Shown one piece after another: positions 30,469-38,338 of a stretch of 64,000 bases of DNA. The notes beneath the pieces were generated by a model. It saw nothing but the letters and a program-made list of their open reading frames with translations, was not told the origin of the DNA and did no database searches. How positions within the stretch are numbered: position 1 is the stretch's first letter; each line of letters begins with the position of its first letter. Origin of the DNA: Roseicella aerolata (GTDB lineage Bacteria; Pseudomonadota; Alphaproteobacteria; Acetobacterales; Acetobacteraceae). The stretch is from positions 79,033-143,032 of the forward strand of contig NZ_JAJAQI010000012.1 of assembly GCF_020523605.1 (NCBI RefSeq), read 5' to 3'. The translations under genes were made by a program, and so were the position numbers.

Positions 30469-30842
30469 CGCAGGCGGCCAATCTCCCCCTCTGGGCCGCG
30501 CTGCCCGTCGCGCTGCTGCTGCTGACCGGCGCCGGGCTCGGGCTCATCGGCTCGGTCGGGCTGCTGCGGCTGCGCAATTTCTACGAGCGCATCCACGCCC
30601 CCACCCTCGCCACGACGCTCGGCATCGGCTTCATCCTGCTCGCCTCGGCGCTGCACTTCTCCGTGCTGCAGAGCCGCCCCGTGCTGCATGAGGTGCTGAT
30701 CGCGGTCCTCATGGTGATCACCACGCCGGTCACGCTGATGCTGCTGGCCCGCGCCGCCCTCTACCGCGACCGGCGGGAGGGCGACCCGGAGGTGCCGCCG
30801 CTGCCGCCGCAGGTATCGCGGCCGCAGCGGCGGGACGGCTGA
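30465..30842 (+). CDS. mrpG: Mrp antiporter subunit G
   Basis: A 125-residue, three-helix membrane protein of the MrpG/MnhG family. GSVGLLRLRNFYERIHAPT followed by TTLGIGFILLASAL is the family signature, with a third helix in LIAVLMVITTPVTLMLLARA. It is the last gene of the Mrp operon; a small hairpin at 30904-30920 follows. Confidence 0.94.
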   Translation: MTQAANLPLWAALPVALLLLTGAGLGLIGSVGLLRLRNFYERIHAPTLATTLGIGFILLASALHFSVLQSRPVLHEVLIAVLMVITTPVTLMLLARAALYRDRREGDPEVPPLPPQVSRPQRRDG

Positions 30843-30903
30843 TGCCCGGCCGGCCCGGCGCAGGCGCAGGCGCACAGGCATGCCGGCCTCTACGACCGGC
30901 ACG

Positions 30904-30920
30904 CGATCTGCTGTAGATCG
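30904..30920. repeat. small hairpin containing the core of the dispersed repeat
   Basis: CGATCT and AGATCG form a six-base stem around GCTGT. The flanks GGCACG (from 30898) and CGTGCC (30928-30933) can pair further out. GCGATCTGCT matches the end of the 48-bp dispersed repeat. It lies 60 bases after mrpG and may act as a terminator. Confidence 0.4.
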
Positions 30921-30982
30921 TGGATCCGTGCCAGCGACCTGCGCCGTCCCCGGCGCCGGGCGCCGCCCGACCGGAGACCGCC

Positions 30983-31408
30983 TTGCCCCGTTCCCGGCTG
31001 CTCGCCCTCCTTGCCCTCCTCCTCCCGCAGGCCGCCGCCGCGGGTGACCTGCTGGTCACGGTGCGGGGCGTCGCCTCGGCCGAGGGGCAGGTGATGGTCG
31101 CGGCCTGCCCGCCGGAGGCCTATCCGGGCGGTGCCTGCCGCCATGTCGCGCGCGCCCCGGCCCGGCCCGGCGCGGTGCAGCTGCGGATCACCGGCCTGCC
31201 GGAAGGGCGCTGGGGCCTTTCCGCCTTTCACGATGCCGATGGCGACGGCCAGCTCGGCCGGGACTGGCTGGGCCGGCCGACCGAGGGCGTGGGCTTCGGC
31301 AATGACGCGCCGATCGGCCGCCTGGGCCCGCCCGGTTTCGAGGCGGCCTCGGTCGACACCCCGCTGCGGGGCGAGGCGCAGACCACCCTCACCCTCCGCT
31401 ATCGCTGA
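30983..31408 (+). CDS. secreted DUF2141 family protein
   Basis: A 141-residue exported protein. The first 20 residues form a signal peptide ending in QAAAA before GDLLVTV. The mature part matches DUF2141, with DGDGQLGRDWLGRPTEGVGF and GFGNDAPIGRLGPPGFEAAS as the recognisable stretches. The function of this family is unknown; the small beta-sandwich is expected to be periplasmic. I chose TTG 30983 because GGAGA lies upstream at the right spacing and it places the signal peptide at the N-terminus. Translation from the upstream frame opening at 30920 would add proline-rich residues before the signal. Confidence 0.82.
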   Translation: MPRSRLLALLALLLPQAAAAGDLLVTVRGVASAEGQVMVAACPPEAYPGGACRHVARAPARPGAVQLRITGLPEGRWGLSAFHDADGDGQLGRDWLGRPTEGVGFGNDAPIGRLGPPGFEAASVDTPLRGEAQTTLTLRYR

Positions 31409-31500
31409 AGGCCGAACTCAGGCCTGCCGCGCAACGGCCCGGCCGGCGGGGCGTTCCGGTGCCGCGGCCGATCCCCGGCCGGGAGGCCCCTTCGGTCCGC

Positions 31501-33396
31501 ATGCCCGACTCGCCGCCACCGACCCAGAATCGCGGCATCGCCGCCGCCGGCGTCCCCGGCTCCGGCCTGCAACTCCTCCAGGGCGCGCTCCTGGTCATCG
31601 CCGTGCTCTATTTCGGGCGGGAGCTGCTGATGCCGCTGGTGCTCGCGGTGCTGCTCTCCTTCGTGCTGGCGCCGGTCGTGCGCGGCCTCAGGCGCATCCA
31701 CCTGCCGCGCGTCGCCGCCGTGCTCGTGGCCGTCGCCCTCGCCGGCACCGTCATCCTCGCGACCGGCCTGCTGCTCGGGCGGCAGGCGACCTCCCTGGCC
31801 GAGAACCTGCCGGGCTACCGGACCGCCGTACTGCAGAAGCTGGAGAGGTTGCAGGCCTCGGGCGGGCTGCTGGACCGCGTCTCCAGCGCCATGCAGGAGC
31901 TCGGCCGGACCGCCGGCGCGAACGAGCCGGCGGCACCCGCCCAGCCCCGCGCCGCCCCCAGCCGGCTGCCGAGCGAGGCGGTGCCGGTCGAGATCCGCGC
32001 CCCCGACCCAACCCCCTTCGAGATGATGCAGCGGGTGGCGGAGCCGCTGATCGGCCCGCTGGCGATCACCGGCATCGTCGCCATCCTGGTCATCTTCATC
32101 CTGCTCTACCGGGAGGACCTGCGGGACCGGCTGATCCGCCTGGCCGGGGCGCGCGACCTGCACCGGACCATGGCGGCGATGGACGACGCGGCCTACCGCC
32201 TGTCGCGCTACTTCCTGGCGCTCACCGCCATGAACACCGCCTATGGCCTGCTCATCGCGGCGGCGCTCTGGCTCATCGGCATCCCGAACCCGCTGCTCTG
32301 GGGCTTCGTCGCCGGGCTGATGCGCTTCGTGCCCTTCATCGGCAGCTTCATCGCGGCCGGCTTCCCCCTGCTGCTGGCGCTGGCGGTCGATCCGGGCTGG
32401 GCGACGCTGGTCTGGGTACTGATCCTTTTCGTCATCGGCGAGCTGGCGATGGGCCAGGTCTTCGAGCCGCTGGTCTTCGGCCACTCGACGGGCCTCTCGC
32501 CCATCGCGGTGATCGCCGCCGCGGCCTTCTGGACCTGGCTCTGGGGCCCGATCGGGCTGCTGATGGCGGTGCCGCTGACGGTCTGCCTGGTGGTGCTGGG
32601 GCGGCATGTGGACCGGCTGGAATTCCTCGACGTCATGCTGGGCGACAGCCCGCCGCTTGACCCGGAGGAGACCTTCTACCAGCGGGCGCTGGCCGGCGAC
32701 ACCGATGCGCTGGCAGAGCAGGCGGAGGGCTGCCTGAAGGACAGGCCCCTGGCCGAGTATCTGGATTCGGTGGCGCTGCCGGCGCTGCGGCTCGCCCAGG
32801 CGGACGCCGTGCACGGCGCCCTCTCGCCCGAGCGGCGGGACGGGCTGCAGCGGAGCGTCGAGATGCTGATCGAGGACCTGGAGGAGGCGGAGGACCCGAA
32901 GCCCGAGGCGGGCGAGGAACCCGCCCCGGTGCCCGGCCCCTGGCAGGTGCCGGGGGCGGTGCTCTGCCTGCCCGGCCGCGGGCCCTTCGACGCGCTGGCC
33001 GCGGTGATGCTGGGCCAGGCGCTGCGGCGGCGCGGCTTCGGCGTGCAGATCGGCGGCATGGCGGCCGGCCCGGCGGCGCCGCCGAGGCTGCTCTGCCTCT
33101 GCCTGATCGAGGGCGGCAGCAGCGCGGCGACGGCGCGCTACCTGCTGCGCCGCGCGCGGCGACGGCTGCCGGGCACCCCCGCGCTTGCCCTCGCCTGGGC
33201 GCCGGACTCGGCCGGGACGCTGGCGACGGCGCTGAAGGCGGAGGGCCAGGCGGCGCCGCTGCTGCTGGCGAGCAGCCTCGCCGAGGCGCTGGACATGACG
33301 CTCGAGCAGGCCGGCAGCGCGGCGCCGCAGGTGCTGACGGAGCCGGCGCCGAGGCCGGAGCCGCCGAGCCTGGGCGTGGCCACGGCGCCGGCCTAG
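31501..33396 (+). CDS. AI-2E family transporter (PerM-like) with a C-terminal soluble domain
   Basis: A 631-residue protein from ATG 31501 (GTG 31459 would add 14 residues). Residues about 25-375 form the eight-helix AI-2E transporter domain, with the conserved IPNPLLWGFVAGLMRFVPFIG and LVFGHSTGLSPIAVI. Members export autoinducer-2 or act as ion/proton antiporters; the substrate is unknown here. About 255 residues follow the membrane part, which is unusual for the basic family: a helical segment, an acidic-proline linker, then an alpha/beta segment beginning VLCLPGRGPFDALAAVMLGQ that resembles a Rossmann-type or B12-binding-like fold by eye. The TAG stop is the first three bases of a 48-bp repeat element. 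Confidence 0.9.
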   Translation: MPDSPPPTQNRGIAAAGVPGSGLQLLQGALLVIAVLYFGRELLMPLVLAVLLSFVLAPVVRGLRRIHLPRVAAVLVAVALAGTVILATGLLLGRQATSLAENLPGYRTAVLQKLERLQASGGLLDRVSSAMQELGRTAGANEPAAPAQPRAAPSRLPSEAVPVEIRAPDPTPFEMMQRVAEPLIGPLAITGIVAILVIFILLYREDLRDRLIRLAGARDLHRTMAAMDDAAYRLSRYFLALTAMNTAYGLLIAAALWLIGIPNPLLWGFVAGLMRFVPFIGSFIAAGFPLLLALAVDPGWATLVWVLILFVIGELAMGQVFEPLVFGHSTGLSPIAVIAAAAFWTWLWGPIGLLMAVPLTVCLVVLGRHVDRLEFLDVMLGDSPPLDPEETFYQRALAGDTDALAEQAEGCLKDRPLAEYLDSVALPALRLAQADAVHGALSPERRDGLQRSVEMLIEDLEEAEDPKPEAGEEPAPVPGPWQVPGAVLCLPGRGPFDALAAVMLGQALRRRGFGVQIGGMAAGPAAPPRLLCLCLIEGGSSAATARYLLRRARRRLPGTPALALAWAPDSAGTLATALKAEGQAAPLLLASSLAEALDMTLEQAGSAAPQVLTEPAPRPEPPSLGVATAPA

Positions 33397-33444
33397 AGCA
33401 GATCGCGGAGGGGCGTGAACGCCCGGGAGCCTGAATCTGCTCTA
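33394..33444. repeat. 48-bp dispersed palindrome-ended repeat, copy 1
   Basis: TAGAGCAGAT (33394-33403) and ATCTGCTCTA (33435-33444) are perfect ten-base inverted ends. Between them lies a GC-rich centre with GGGCGTGAACGCCCGGG. The first TAG is the stop codon of the upstream permease gene. A nearly identical copy in the opposite orientation lies at 49879-49925. Confidence 0.8.
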
Positions 33445-33455
33445 CAATTAATGAT

Positions 33456-33498
33456 CTACAGTGGATTGGCGTTCAGTTCTGAACGCAATCCGCTGTAG
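33456..33498. terminator. long hairpin between convergent genes
   Basis: CTACAGTGGATTGGCGTTCAG and its near-perfect complement CTGAACGCAATCCGCTGTAG form a stem of about 20 base pairs around TT. It lies between the plus-strand permease and the minus-strand MFS gene, 14 bases from the end of the latter, and could terminate both transcripts. GCGTTCAG/CTGAACGC recurs in hairpins at 40209, 49830 and 52453. Confidence 0.65.
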
Positions 33499-33512
33499 TC
33501 CCAGGGACAGCA

Positions 33513-35027
33513 TCAGATCCGCCGCACCGGCACCCGCCAGGCCAGCCAGCTTCCGGCCGCGGCCAGCAGGGCGGCGCCGCCATAGGCGGCACGGAAGGCG
33601 CCCGTCAGCCCTTCCTTCAGCGCCGAACGCTCCGCCTCCGCCAGCCCCGGCAGCAGCGCCGGCCCTTCCCGCACCAGCCGGGCGAAGAGATCGGCCGTGC
33701 CGGCATCGCCCGCCGCCAGCGTCCCGAACAGCAGGGCACCGAGCAGCGTGGTGGCCATGGCGGCCCCCAGCGTCCGGGAGAACTGCACGGACCCCGCCGC
33801 GGCCCCCAGCCGCGCCGGCCCCGCCGCCACCTGCACCGTGATCTGCGAGACGGGGTAGGAGGTTCCCATCCCCGTCGCCACCAGGCCGAACAGCAGGGCC
33901 AGCCAGCCCGGCGAGAGCACCGGTGCCAGCCAGGCCACCGCCAGCAGCCCGGCGGCGGCGAAGCCCAGGCCGATGCCCGCGATCGGCATGCCGATGCCGG
34001 TCCGCGTCATCAGCCGCCCCGCCGTCAGCCCGCCGATGCCGCCGCCGAGCGAGAGCGGCAGCAGCATCAGCCCGGCCGTCGCCGGGGAGAGGCCGCGCAC
34101 GCTCTGCAGCCAGATCGGCAGGAAGGTGATCAGCGCCACCAGCGCGCCATGGGCGCAGCCGGTCAGCAGGTTGCTGCGCAGGATGGAGGGCTCGGCCAGC
34201 AGGGGCAGCGGCAGCAGCGGGTCGCGCGCCCGCTTCTCCTGCCGCAGCAGCAGGAGGAAGGCCAGGCCGGCCAGCAGGGCGAGGCCGATCGCCCCGGGCA
34301 CGGCCGCGAGGTTGAGCCGCTGCGCCGCCTGCAAGGCCAGCAGCGCCGGGGTGACGAAGGCGGCGAAGAGCAGCACGCCCGCCAGGTCGAAGCGGAAGGC
34401 GCCGCCGCCGCCCGGCCGCGGCGGGATGCGCAGCGCCAGGCCGAAGGCGAGGGCGCTCGCCGGCAGCATGGCCCAGAAGACCGCGCGCCAGCCGAAGGCA
34501 CCGGTCAGCCAGCCGCCGAGCAGCGGGCCGAGGCAGGAGGCGGTGGTGAAGCAGGCGACGATCCAGGCCTGGAAGCGGCCGCGCTCGCGCGGCGGGACGG
34601 CTTCCGCGATCAGCGCCATGGTGAGGGTGGCGAGGCCGCCGCCCCCGAAGCCCTGCAGCAGCCGCCCTGCCAGCAGCGCGGGGAAGCCGGCTGCCGTCGC
34701 CGAGATCAGGGCGCCCAGCGCCTGGAGGATGAGCGCCGCGAGCAGCAGCCGCCGCCGGCCGAAGGCATCGCCGAGGCGGCCGAAGACCGGCGCCGCGATG
34801 GTCGCCGCGATCAGCCAGGCGACGACCACCCAGGAGATGCGCTCGACCACGCCGAGGCTGCCGGCGATGGCCGGCAGGGCCGTCGCCACGATGGTCTGGT
34901 CGATGGCGGCGATGATGATGGAGGGGGCCACGCCGGGGAAGCTGCGGAAGAAGGCGGCGCGCAGCGCGGCGGGGGTCATCGACGGCGCGGGGTCGGGCGG
35001 CGGGGCGCCGGCGTCGCGCGGGCTCAT
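33513..35027 (-). CDS. MFS transporter, DHA2 (EmrB/QacA-like) family
   Basis: A 504-residue protein with about 14 predicted helices, typical of drug:proton antiporters. Signatures are the N-terminal AAIDQTIVATALPAIAG, motif A in GRLGDAFGRRRLL between helices 2 and 3, GRLLQGFGGGG, and motif C-like CLGPLLGGWLTGAFGWR in helix 5. It should export hydrophobic or amphipathic compounds across the inner membrane using the proton gradient; the substrate is unknown. No membrane-fusion partner gene is adjacent. Neither the start at 35027 nor the Met 16 residues further on has a visible Shine-Dalgarno sequence. The 3-prime end abuts a large hairpin shared with the convergent permease gene. Confidence 0.92.
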   Translation of the reverse strand: MSPRDAGAPPPDPAPSMTPAALRAAFFRSFPGVAPSIIIAAIDQTIVATALPAIAGSLGVVERISWVVVAWLIAATIAAPVFGRLGDAFGRRRLLLAALILQALGALISATAAGFPALLAGRLLQGFGGGGLATLTMALIAEAVPPRERGRFQAWIVACFTTASCLGPLLGGWLTGAFGWRAVFWAMLPASALAFGLALRIPPRPGGGGAFRFDLAGVLLFAAFVTPALLALQAAQRLNLAAVPGAIGLALLAGLAFLLLLRQEKRARDPLLPLPLLAEPSILRSNLLTGCAHGALVALITFLPIWLQSVRGLSPATAGLMLLPLSLGGGIGGLTAGRLMTRTGIGMPIAGIGLGFAAAGLLAVAWLAPVLSPGWLALLFGLVATGMGTSYPVSQITVQVAAGPARLGAAAGSVQFSRTLGAAMATTLLGALLFGTLAAGDAGTADLFARLVREGPALLPGLAEAERSALKEGLTGAFRAAYGGAALLAAAGSWLAWRVPVRRI

Positions 35028-35185
35028 GCGGCGGGCGGGGAGGAAGGAGCAGGCATGCTGGCCCCACGGGAGGGCATCGGCATGGCTTTGTCCAGTCGTC
35101 CGACCAAGGCTGGGGCACCGGGCGGCGGCCGGGCCCGGGCGGGGCAGCGGGGAAACGGGGCGGCAGGGCGGGCGCCGCCCGCCGC

Positions 35186-36142
35186 CTACACCACGCTGTT
35201 GCGACCCATCTCCAGGAATTTCTCCCGCCGCCGCGCCCGCAGTGTGGCGCCGTCATGGGCCAGCAGCGGCTCCAGGCTCTCCCACACCTTGTCGCCCACG
35301 GCCTTCAGCGCCGAATCGGGGTCGCGATGCGCGCCGCCCATCGGCTCCGGCACCACGGCATCGATCAGGTTCAGCCGGCGGAGATCCTCGGCGGTCAGCT
35401 TCAGCGCCTCGGCCGCCGTCGCCGCCTGGGCGGAATCGCGCCAGAGGATGCTGGCGCAGCCCTCCGGGCTGATCACCGAATAGATGCTGTGCTCCAGCAT
35501 CAGCACCCGGTCGGCGGCGGCCAGCGCGATGGCGCCGCCCGAGCCGCCCTCCCCGATGATCGTCGCCACGAAGGGCACCGGCGCCTCCAGGCAGGCCTCG
35601 ATGGAGCGGGCGATCGCCTCGGCCTGGCCGCGCGCCTCCGCCTCGATCCCCGGGAAGGCGCCGGCGGTGTCCACGAAGGAGAGGATTGGCAGGCCGAAGC
35701 GGCCGGCCAGCTCGATGATCCGACGGGCCTTCCGGTAGCCCTCCGGCCGGGCCATGCCGAAATTATGCTTCACCCGGCTCTCGGTATCCGCGCCCTTCTC
35801 GGTGCCGAGCACCGCGACCGCCCGGCCGCGGAACCGCCCGAGGCCGCCGACCACCGCCGCGTCATCGGCGAAGGCCCGGTCGCCGGCCAGCGGGGTCCAT
35901 TCCTCGATATGGGCGCGGATGTAGTCCAGGCATTTCGGCCGGTCCGGGTGGCGCGCGACCAGGGCCTTCTGCCAGGGGGTCAGCTTGGCATAGGTGCTCT
36001 TCAGCAGGGCCTGCGCCTTGTCGCGCAGCTTCGCCACCTCGTCCGCCACGTCGATGCCGCCGGCATCGGTGGTGCGGCGCAGCTCCTCGATCTTGCCCTC
36101 GAGCTCGGCGATCGGTTTTTCGAAATCCAGGAAGTGGCGCAT
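35186..36142 (-). CDS. accA: acetyl-CoA carboxylase carboxyltransferase subunit alpha
   Basis: A 318-residue protein of normal length for AccA, which with AccD transfers the carboxyl group from carboxybiotin to acetyl-CoA in fatty acid synthesis. The start HFLDFEKPIAELEGKIEEL, then RHPDRPKCLDYI, ARPEGYRKARRI, SFVDTAGAFPGIEAEARGQA and IIGEGGSGGAIALA are all AccA signatures. AGGGA lies five bases before the ATG. It is divergent from the methyltransferase gene. XerD lies on the same strand but is separated from accA by that methyltransferase gene. Confidence 0.97.
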   Translation of the reverse strand: MRHFLDFEKPIAELEGKIEELRRTTDAGGIDVADEVAKLRDKAQALLKSTYAKLTPWQKALVARHPDRPKCLDYIRAHIEEWTPLAGDRAFADDAAVVGGLGRFRGRAVAVLGTEKGADTESRVKHNFGMARPEGYRKARRIIELAGRFGLPILSFVDTAGAFPGIEAEARGQAEAIARSIEACLEAPVPFVATIIGEGGSGGAIALAAADRVLMLEHSIYSVISPEGCASILWRDSAQAATAAEALKLTAEDLRRLNLIDAVVPEPMGGAHRDPDSALKAVGDKVWESLEPLLAHDGATLRARRREKFLEMGRNSVV

Positions 36143-36376
36143 CGGGTCCCTGTGGCCCGAGGCGGCGGGCCAGGCATGGCAGAATGGGCCCCTGCCGCGG
36201 CGCGCGGTCCTGCTGCGCCGCGGGACTGGTCCCCCGGGCGCCGGGGTTAGCGGAAAAGCGCGGAGGGAGGAAGCGGCGACGGTGGTCAGCCGGGGGTTGG
36301 CGGGCGCCGCACCGCCGCCGCCGAACGGGGCCGGGCCATGGGCGTTGCGCGCTCACCCCGGCGCGAGGAGCGTTGC

Positions 36377-37207
36377 ATGGCCGAGACCGACTGGCGCGCC
36401 ACCAACCAGGCGCATTGGAAGGAGCGGGTCGCGATCCACCTGGCCCCCGGCGGCTACGACCTGACCGCGCTGCGCGCCGGCCAGGGCCGGCTGGACGCGA
36501 TCGTCGAGGCGGAGCTCGGCCCCGTCGCCGGCTGCCGCGTGTTGCACCTGCAATGCCATGTCGGCCAGGACACGCTGACGCTTGCCCAGCGCGGGGCGGC
36601 GGTGACCGGCCTCGACTTCTGCAGCGCCGGCATCGAGGCGGCGCGCGCGCTGGCGGGGGAGCTGGGCCTCGCGGACCGTGCCCGCTTCGTCGAGTCCGAC
36701 CTCTACCAGGCGCCGGAGGCGTTGGCCGAGCCCGAGAGCTTCGACCTGGTCTTCGTCACCTGGGGCGCGCTGGCCTGGCTGCCGGACATCGCGGGCTGGG
36801 CGCGGGTGGTGGCGGGGTTCCTGAAGCCCGGCGGCCGGCTCTACCTGGCGGAGGGCCACCCCATCGCCCTGGTCTTCGACGACCGCGCCCCGACCGCGAT
36901 CGAGGGCATGCCCGGCTGGCTGGTGCCCTATTTCGACCCGCGCGCGCTCGTCCTGGACGAGGAGGAGGATTACGCGAACCCGGCGGCGCGGCTGACCCAG
37001 ACCCGCACGGTCACCTGGATGCACCCGGTAGCGGAGGTGCTGGGCGCGCTGCGCGGCGCCGGGATGCGGCTTGACTGGCTGCACGAGCATCCGCGGGTGA
37101 CCTGGCGGATGTTCCAGGCGCTGGAGCGGGACGCCGACGGCCTCTGGGCCTGGCCGGGCCGGCCCTGGCTGCCGCTGGCCTATTCGCTGGCGGCGGTGAG
37201 GGAGTGA
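36377..37207 (+). CDS. class I SAM-dependent methyltransferase
   Basis: A 276-residue protein with a Rossmann-type SAM-binding domain: motif I VLHLQCHVGQDTLTLA near residue 57, the acidic end of strand 2 in AVTGLDFCSAGIE, and the post-motif stretch ESFDLVFVTWGALAWLPDI. The HLQCHVGQDT variant of motif I is common in a group of unassigned bacterial methyltransferases. The acceptor is unknown. ATG 36377 has GAGGAG six bases upstream. The stop lies only four bases from the stop of convergent xerD. Confidence 0.9.
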   Translation: MAETDWRATNQAHWKERVAIHLAPGGYDLTALRAGQGRLDAIVEAELGPVAGCRVLHLQCHVGQDTLTLAQRGAAVTGLDFCSAGIEAARALAGELGLADRARFVESDLYQAPEALAEPESFDLVFVTWGALAWLPDIAGWARVVAGFLKPGGRLYLAEGHPIALVFDDRAPTAIEGMPGWLVPYFDPRALVLDEEEDYANPAARLTQTRTVTWMHPVAEVLGALRGAGMRLDWLHEHPRVTWRMFQALERDADGLWAWPGRPWLPLAYSLAAVRE

Positions 37208-37211
37208 GCGC

Positions 37212-38150
37212 CTACCGGTCCGGGGCGGCCGGGTCCTCCCGTTCGGCGAGCGGGTGGTGCGCCTCCACCAGCGCCTTCAGCCTTTCCTCCAGCACCTTGG
37301 TGTAGATCTGCGTGGTGGCGATGTCGGCATGCCCCAGCAGCAATTGCAGGCTGCGCAGATCCGCCCCCCGCCCCAGCAGGTGGCTGGCGAAGGAATGCCT
37401 GAGGACATGCGGGCTCACCCGCTCGGGGTCGATGCCCGCGGCCAGCGCCGCATCCTTCAGCAGCAGCCCGAGCGCCTGGCGGGTCATGTGGCCATTGGCC
37501 GCGCGCGAGGGGAAGAGCCAGCGCTGCGCCCGCGCGCCGGTCGCGGAGGCCCGGCCCGTCTCCGCCAGCGCCTCGCGCGCCGCGATCGCCGCCGCCCGCG
37601 CCCGGTTCGAGATCGGCACCAGCCGCTCCCGCCCGCCCTTGCCGCGCACCGCGACCAGCGGCGCGTCCGGCCGGAGGGCCGAGGCGGGCAGCACCACCAG
37701 TTCGCTGGCGCGCAGGCCGGAGCAGTAGAGCAGCTCGATCGCCGCCGCCGCCTGGGGCCCGCGATGGCCCGGCAGGGTCGCGGCGCCGGCCAGCAGCGCC
37801 TCCACCTCCGCCTCGGTGATGGCCTTCGGCAGGCTGGGCGCCGGTTTCGGCCCCTCCAGCAGCTCGGTCGGGTCGTCTGCCCGCACCCCCTCCCGCGCCA
37901 GGAAGCGGAAGAACTGGCGCAGGGAGGAGAGCCGCCGCGCCGCCGTCCGCGGCCGGAGGCCGAGATCGCTCAGCCGGCGCAGATAGGCCCGCAGGGTCTC
38001 GGTCCCGGCCCCCGCGGGCGGCGTGCCCTGCCGGTCACAGAAGTCGAAGAAATCCTGCAGGTCGGCGCCATAAGCGGCCTGCGTGTTGCGGGCGGCGCCA
38101 CGCTCCGCCGCCAGCATCTCCAGGAAGGCTTCCAGGTGCCGGGCGGCCAA
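37212..38150 (-). CDS. xerD: site-specific tyrosine recombinase XerD
   Basis: A 312-residue tyrosine recombinase that resolves chromosome dimers at dif together with XerC. The N-terminal SAM-like domain starts HLEAFLEMLAAERGAARNTQ. Catalytic residues in the C-terminal domain are Arg in GLRASELVVLP, Lys in VRGKGGRERLVPI, His-x-x-Arg in HVLRHSFASHLL, His in LLLGHADIATTQIYTKV and the Tyr nucleophile in that same motif. The position beside aroKB suggests XerD; XerC cannot be excluded by eye. The start is TTG 38150, with GAGG overlapping the stop of the small gene upstream, so the two are probably coupled. There is no sign of an integrated element. Confidence 0.93.
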   Translation of the reverse strand: MAARHLEAFLEMLAAERGAARNTQAAYGADLQDFFDFCDRQGTPPAGAGTETLRAYLRRLSDLGLRPRTAARRLSSLRQFFRFLAREGVRADDPTELLEGPKPAPSLPKAITEAEVEALLAGAATLPGHRGPQAAAAIELLYCSGLRASELVVLPASALRPDAPLVAVRGKGGRERLVPISNRARAAAIAAREALAETGRASATGARAQRWLFPSRAANGHMTRQALGLLLKDAALAAGIDPERVSPHVLRHSFASHLLGRGADLRSLQLLLGHADIATTQIYTKVLEERLKALVEAHHPLAEREDPAAPDR

Positions 38151-38159
38151 ATCCCGGCC

Positions 38160-38306
38160 TCAGCGGGTCTGGAAGCGGTCGTTCGGCACGACCCGCTCGA
38201 CCGGCTTCGGCTCGACCGAGGGGGGGAAGGCCCCGACGGCGAGCATTCCCACCGCGACCAGGGCAAGCAGGATCGCGGCAAGCAGCAGAATGGGCCGACG
38301 GAACAT
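38160..38306 (-). CDS. tiny single-helix membrane protein
   Basis: A 48-residue protein: MFRRP, one hydrophobic helix (ILLLAAILLALVAVGMLAVG), then a short hydrophilic tail with EPKPVERVVPNDRF. The helix and charged tail look protein-like, and the reading frame ends nine bases before the TTG of xerD, whose Shine-Dalgarno overlaps its stop. This suggests a real gene translationally coupled to xerD. Function unknown. An upstream in-frame extension to 38399 is arginine- and cysteine-rich and unlikely. Confidence 0.6.
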   Translation of the reverse strand: MFRRPILLLAAILLALVAVGMLAVGAFPPSVEPKPVERVVPNDRFQTR

Positions 38307-38338
38307 TGCGGGCAGGGTCCTCGCGCAAAGGCGGCGGT

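Noticed and set aside
37212..38150. Tyrosine recombinase as the integrase of a mobile element
   Set aside because: Length and motifs fit chromosomal XerD, neighbours are housekeeping genes, and there is no tRNA gene, attachment-site duplication or phage gene.
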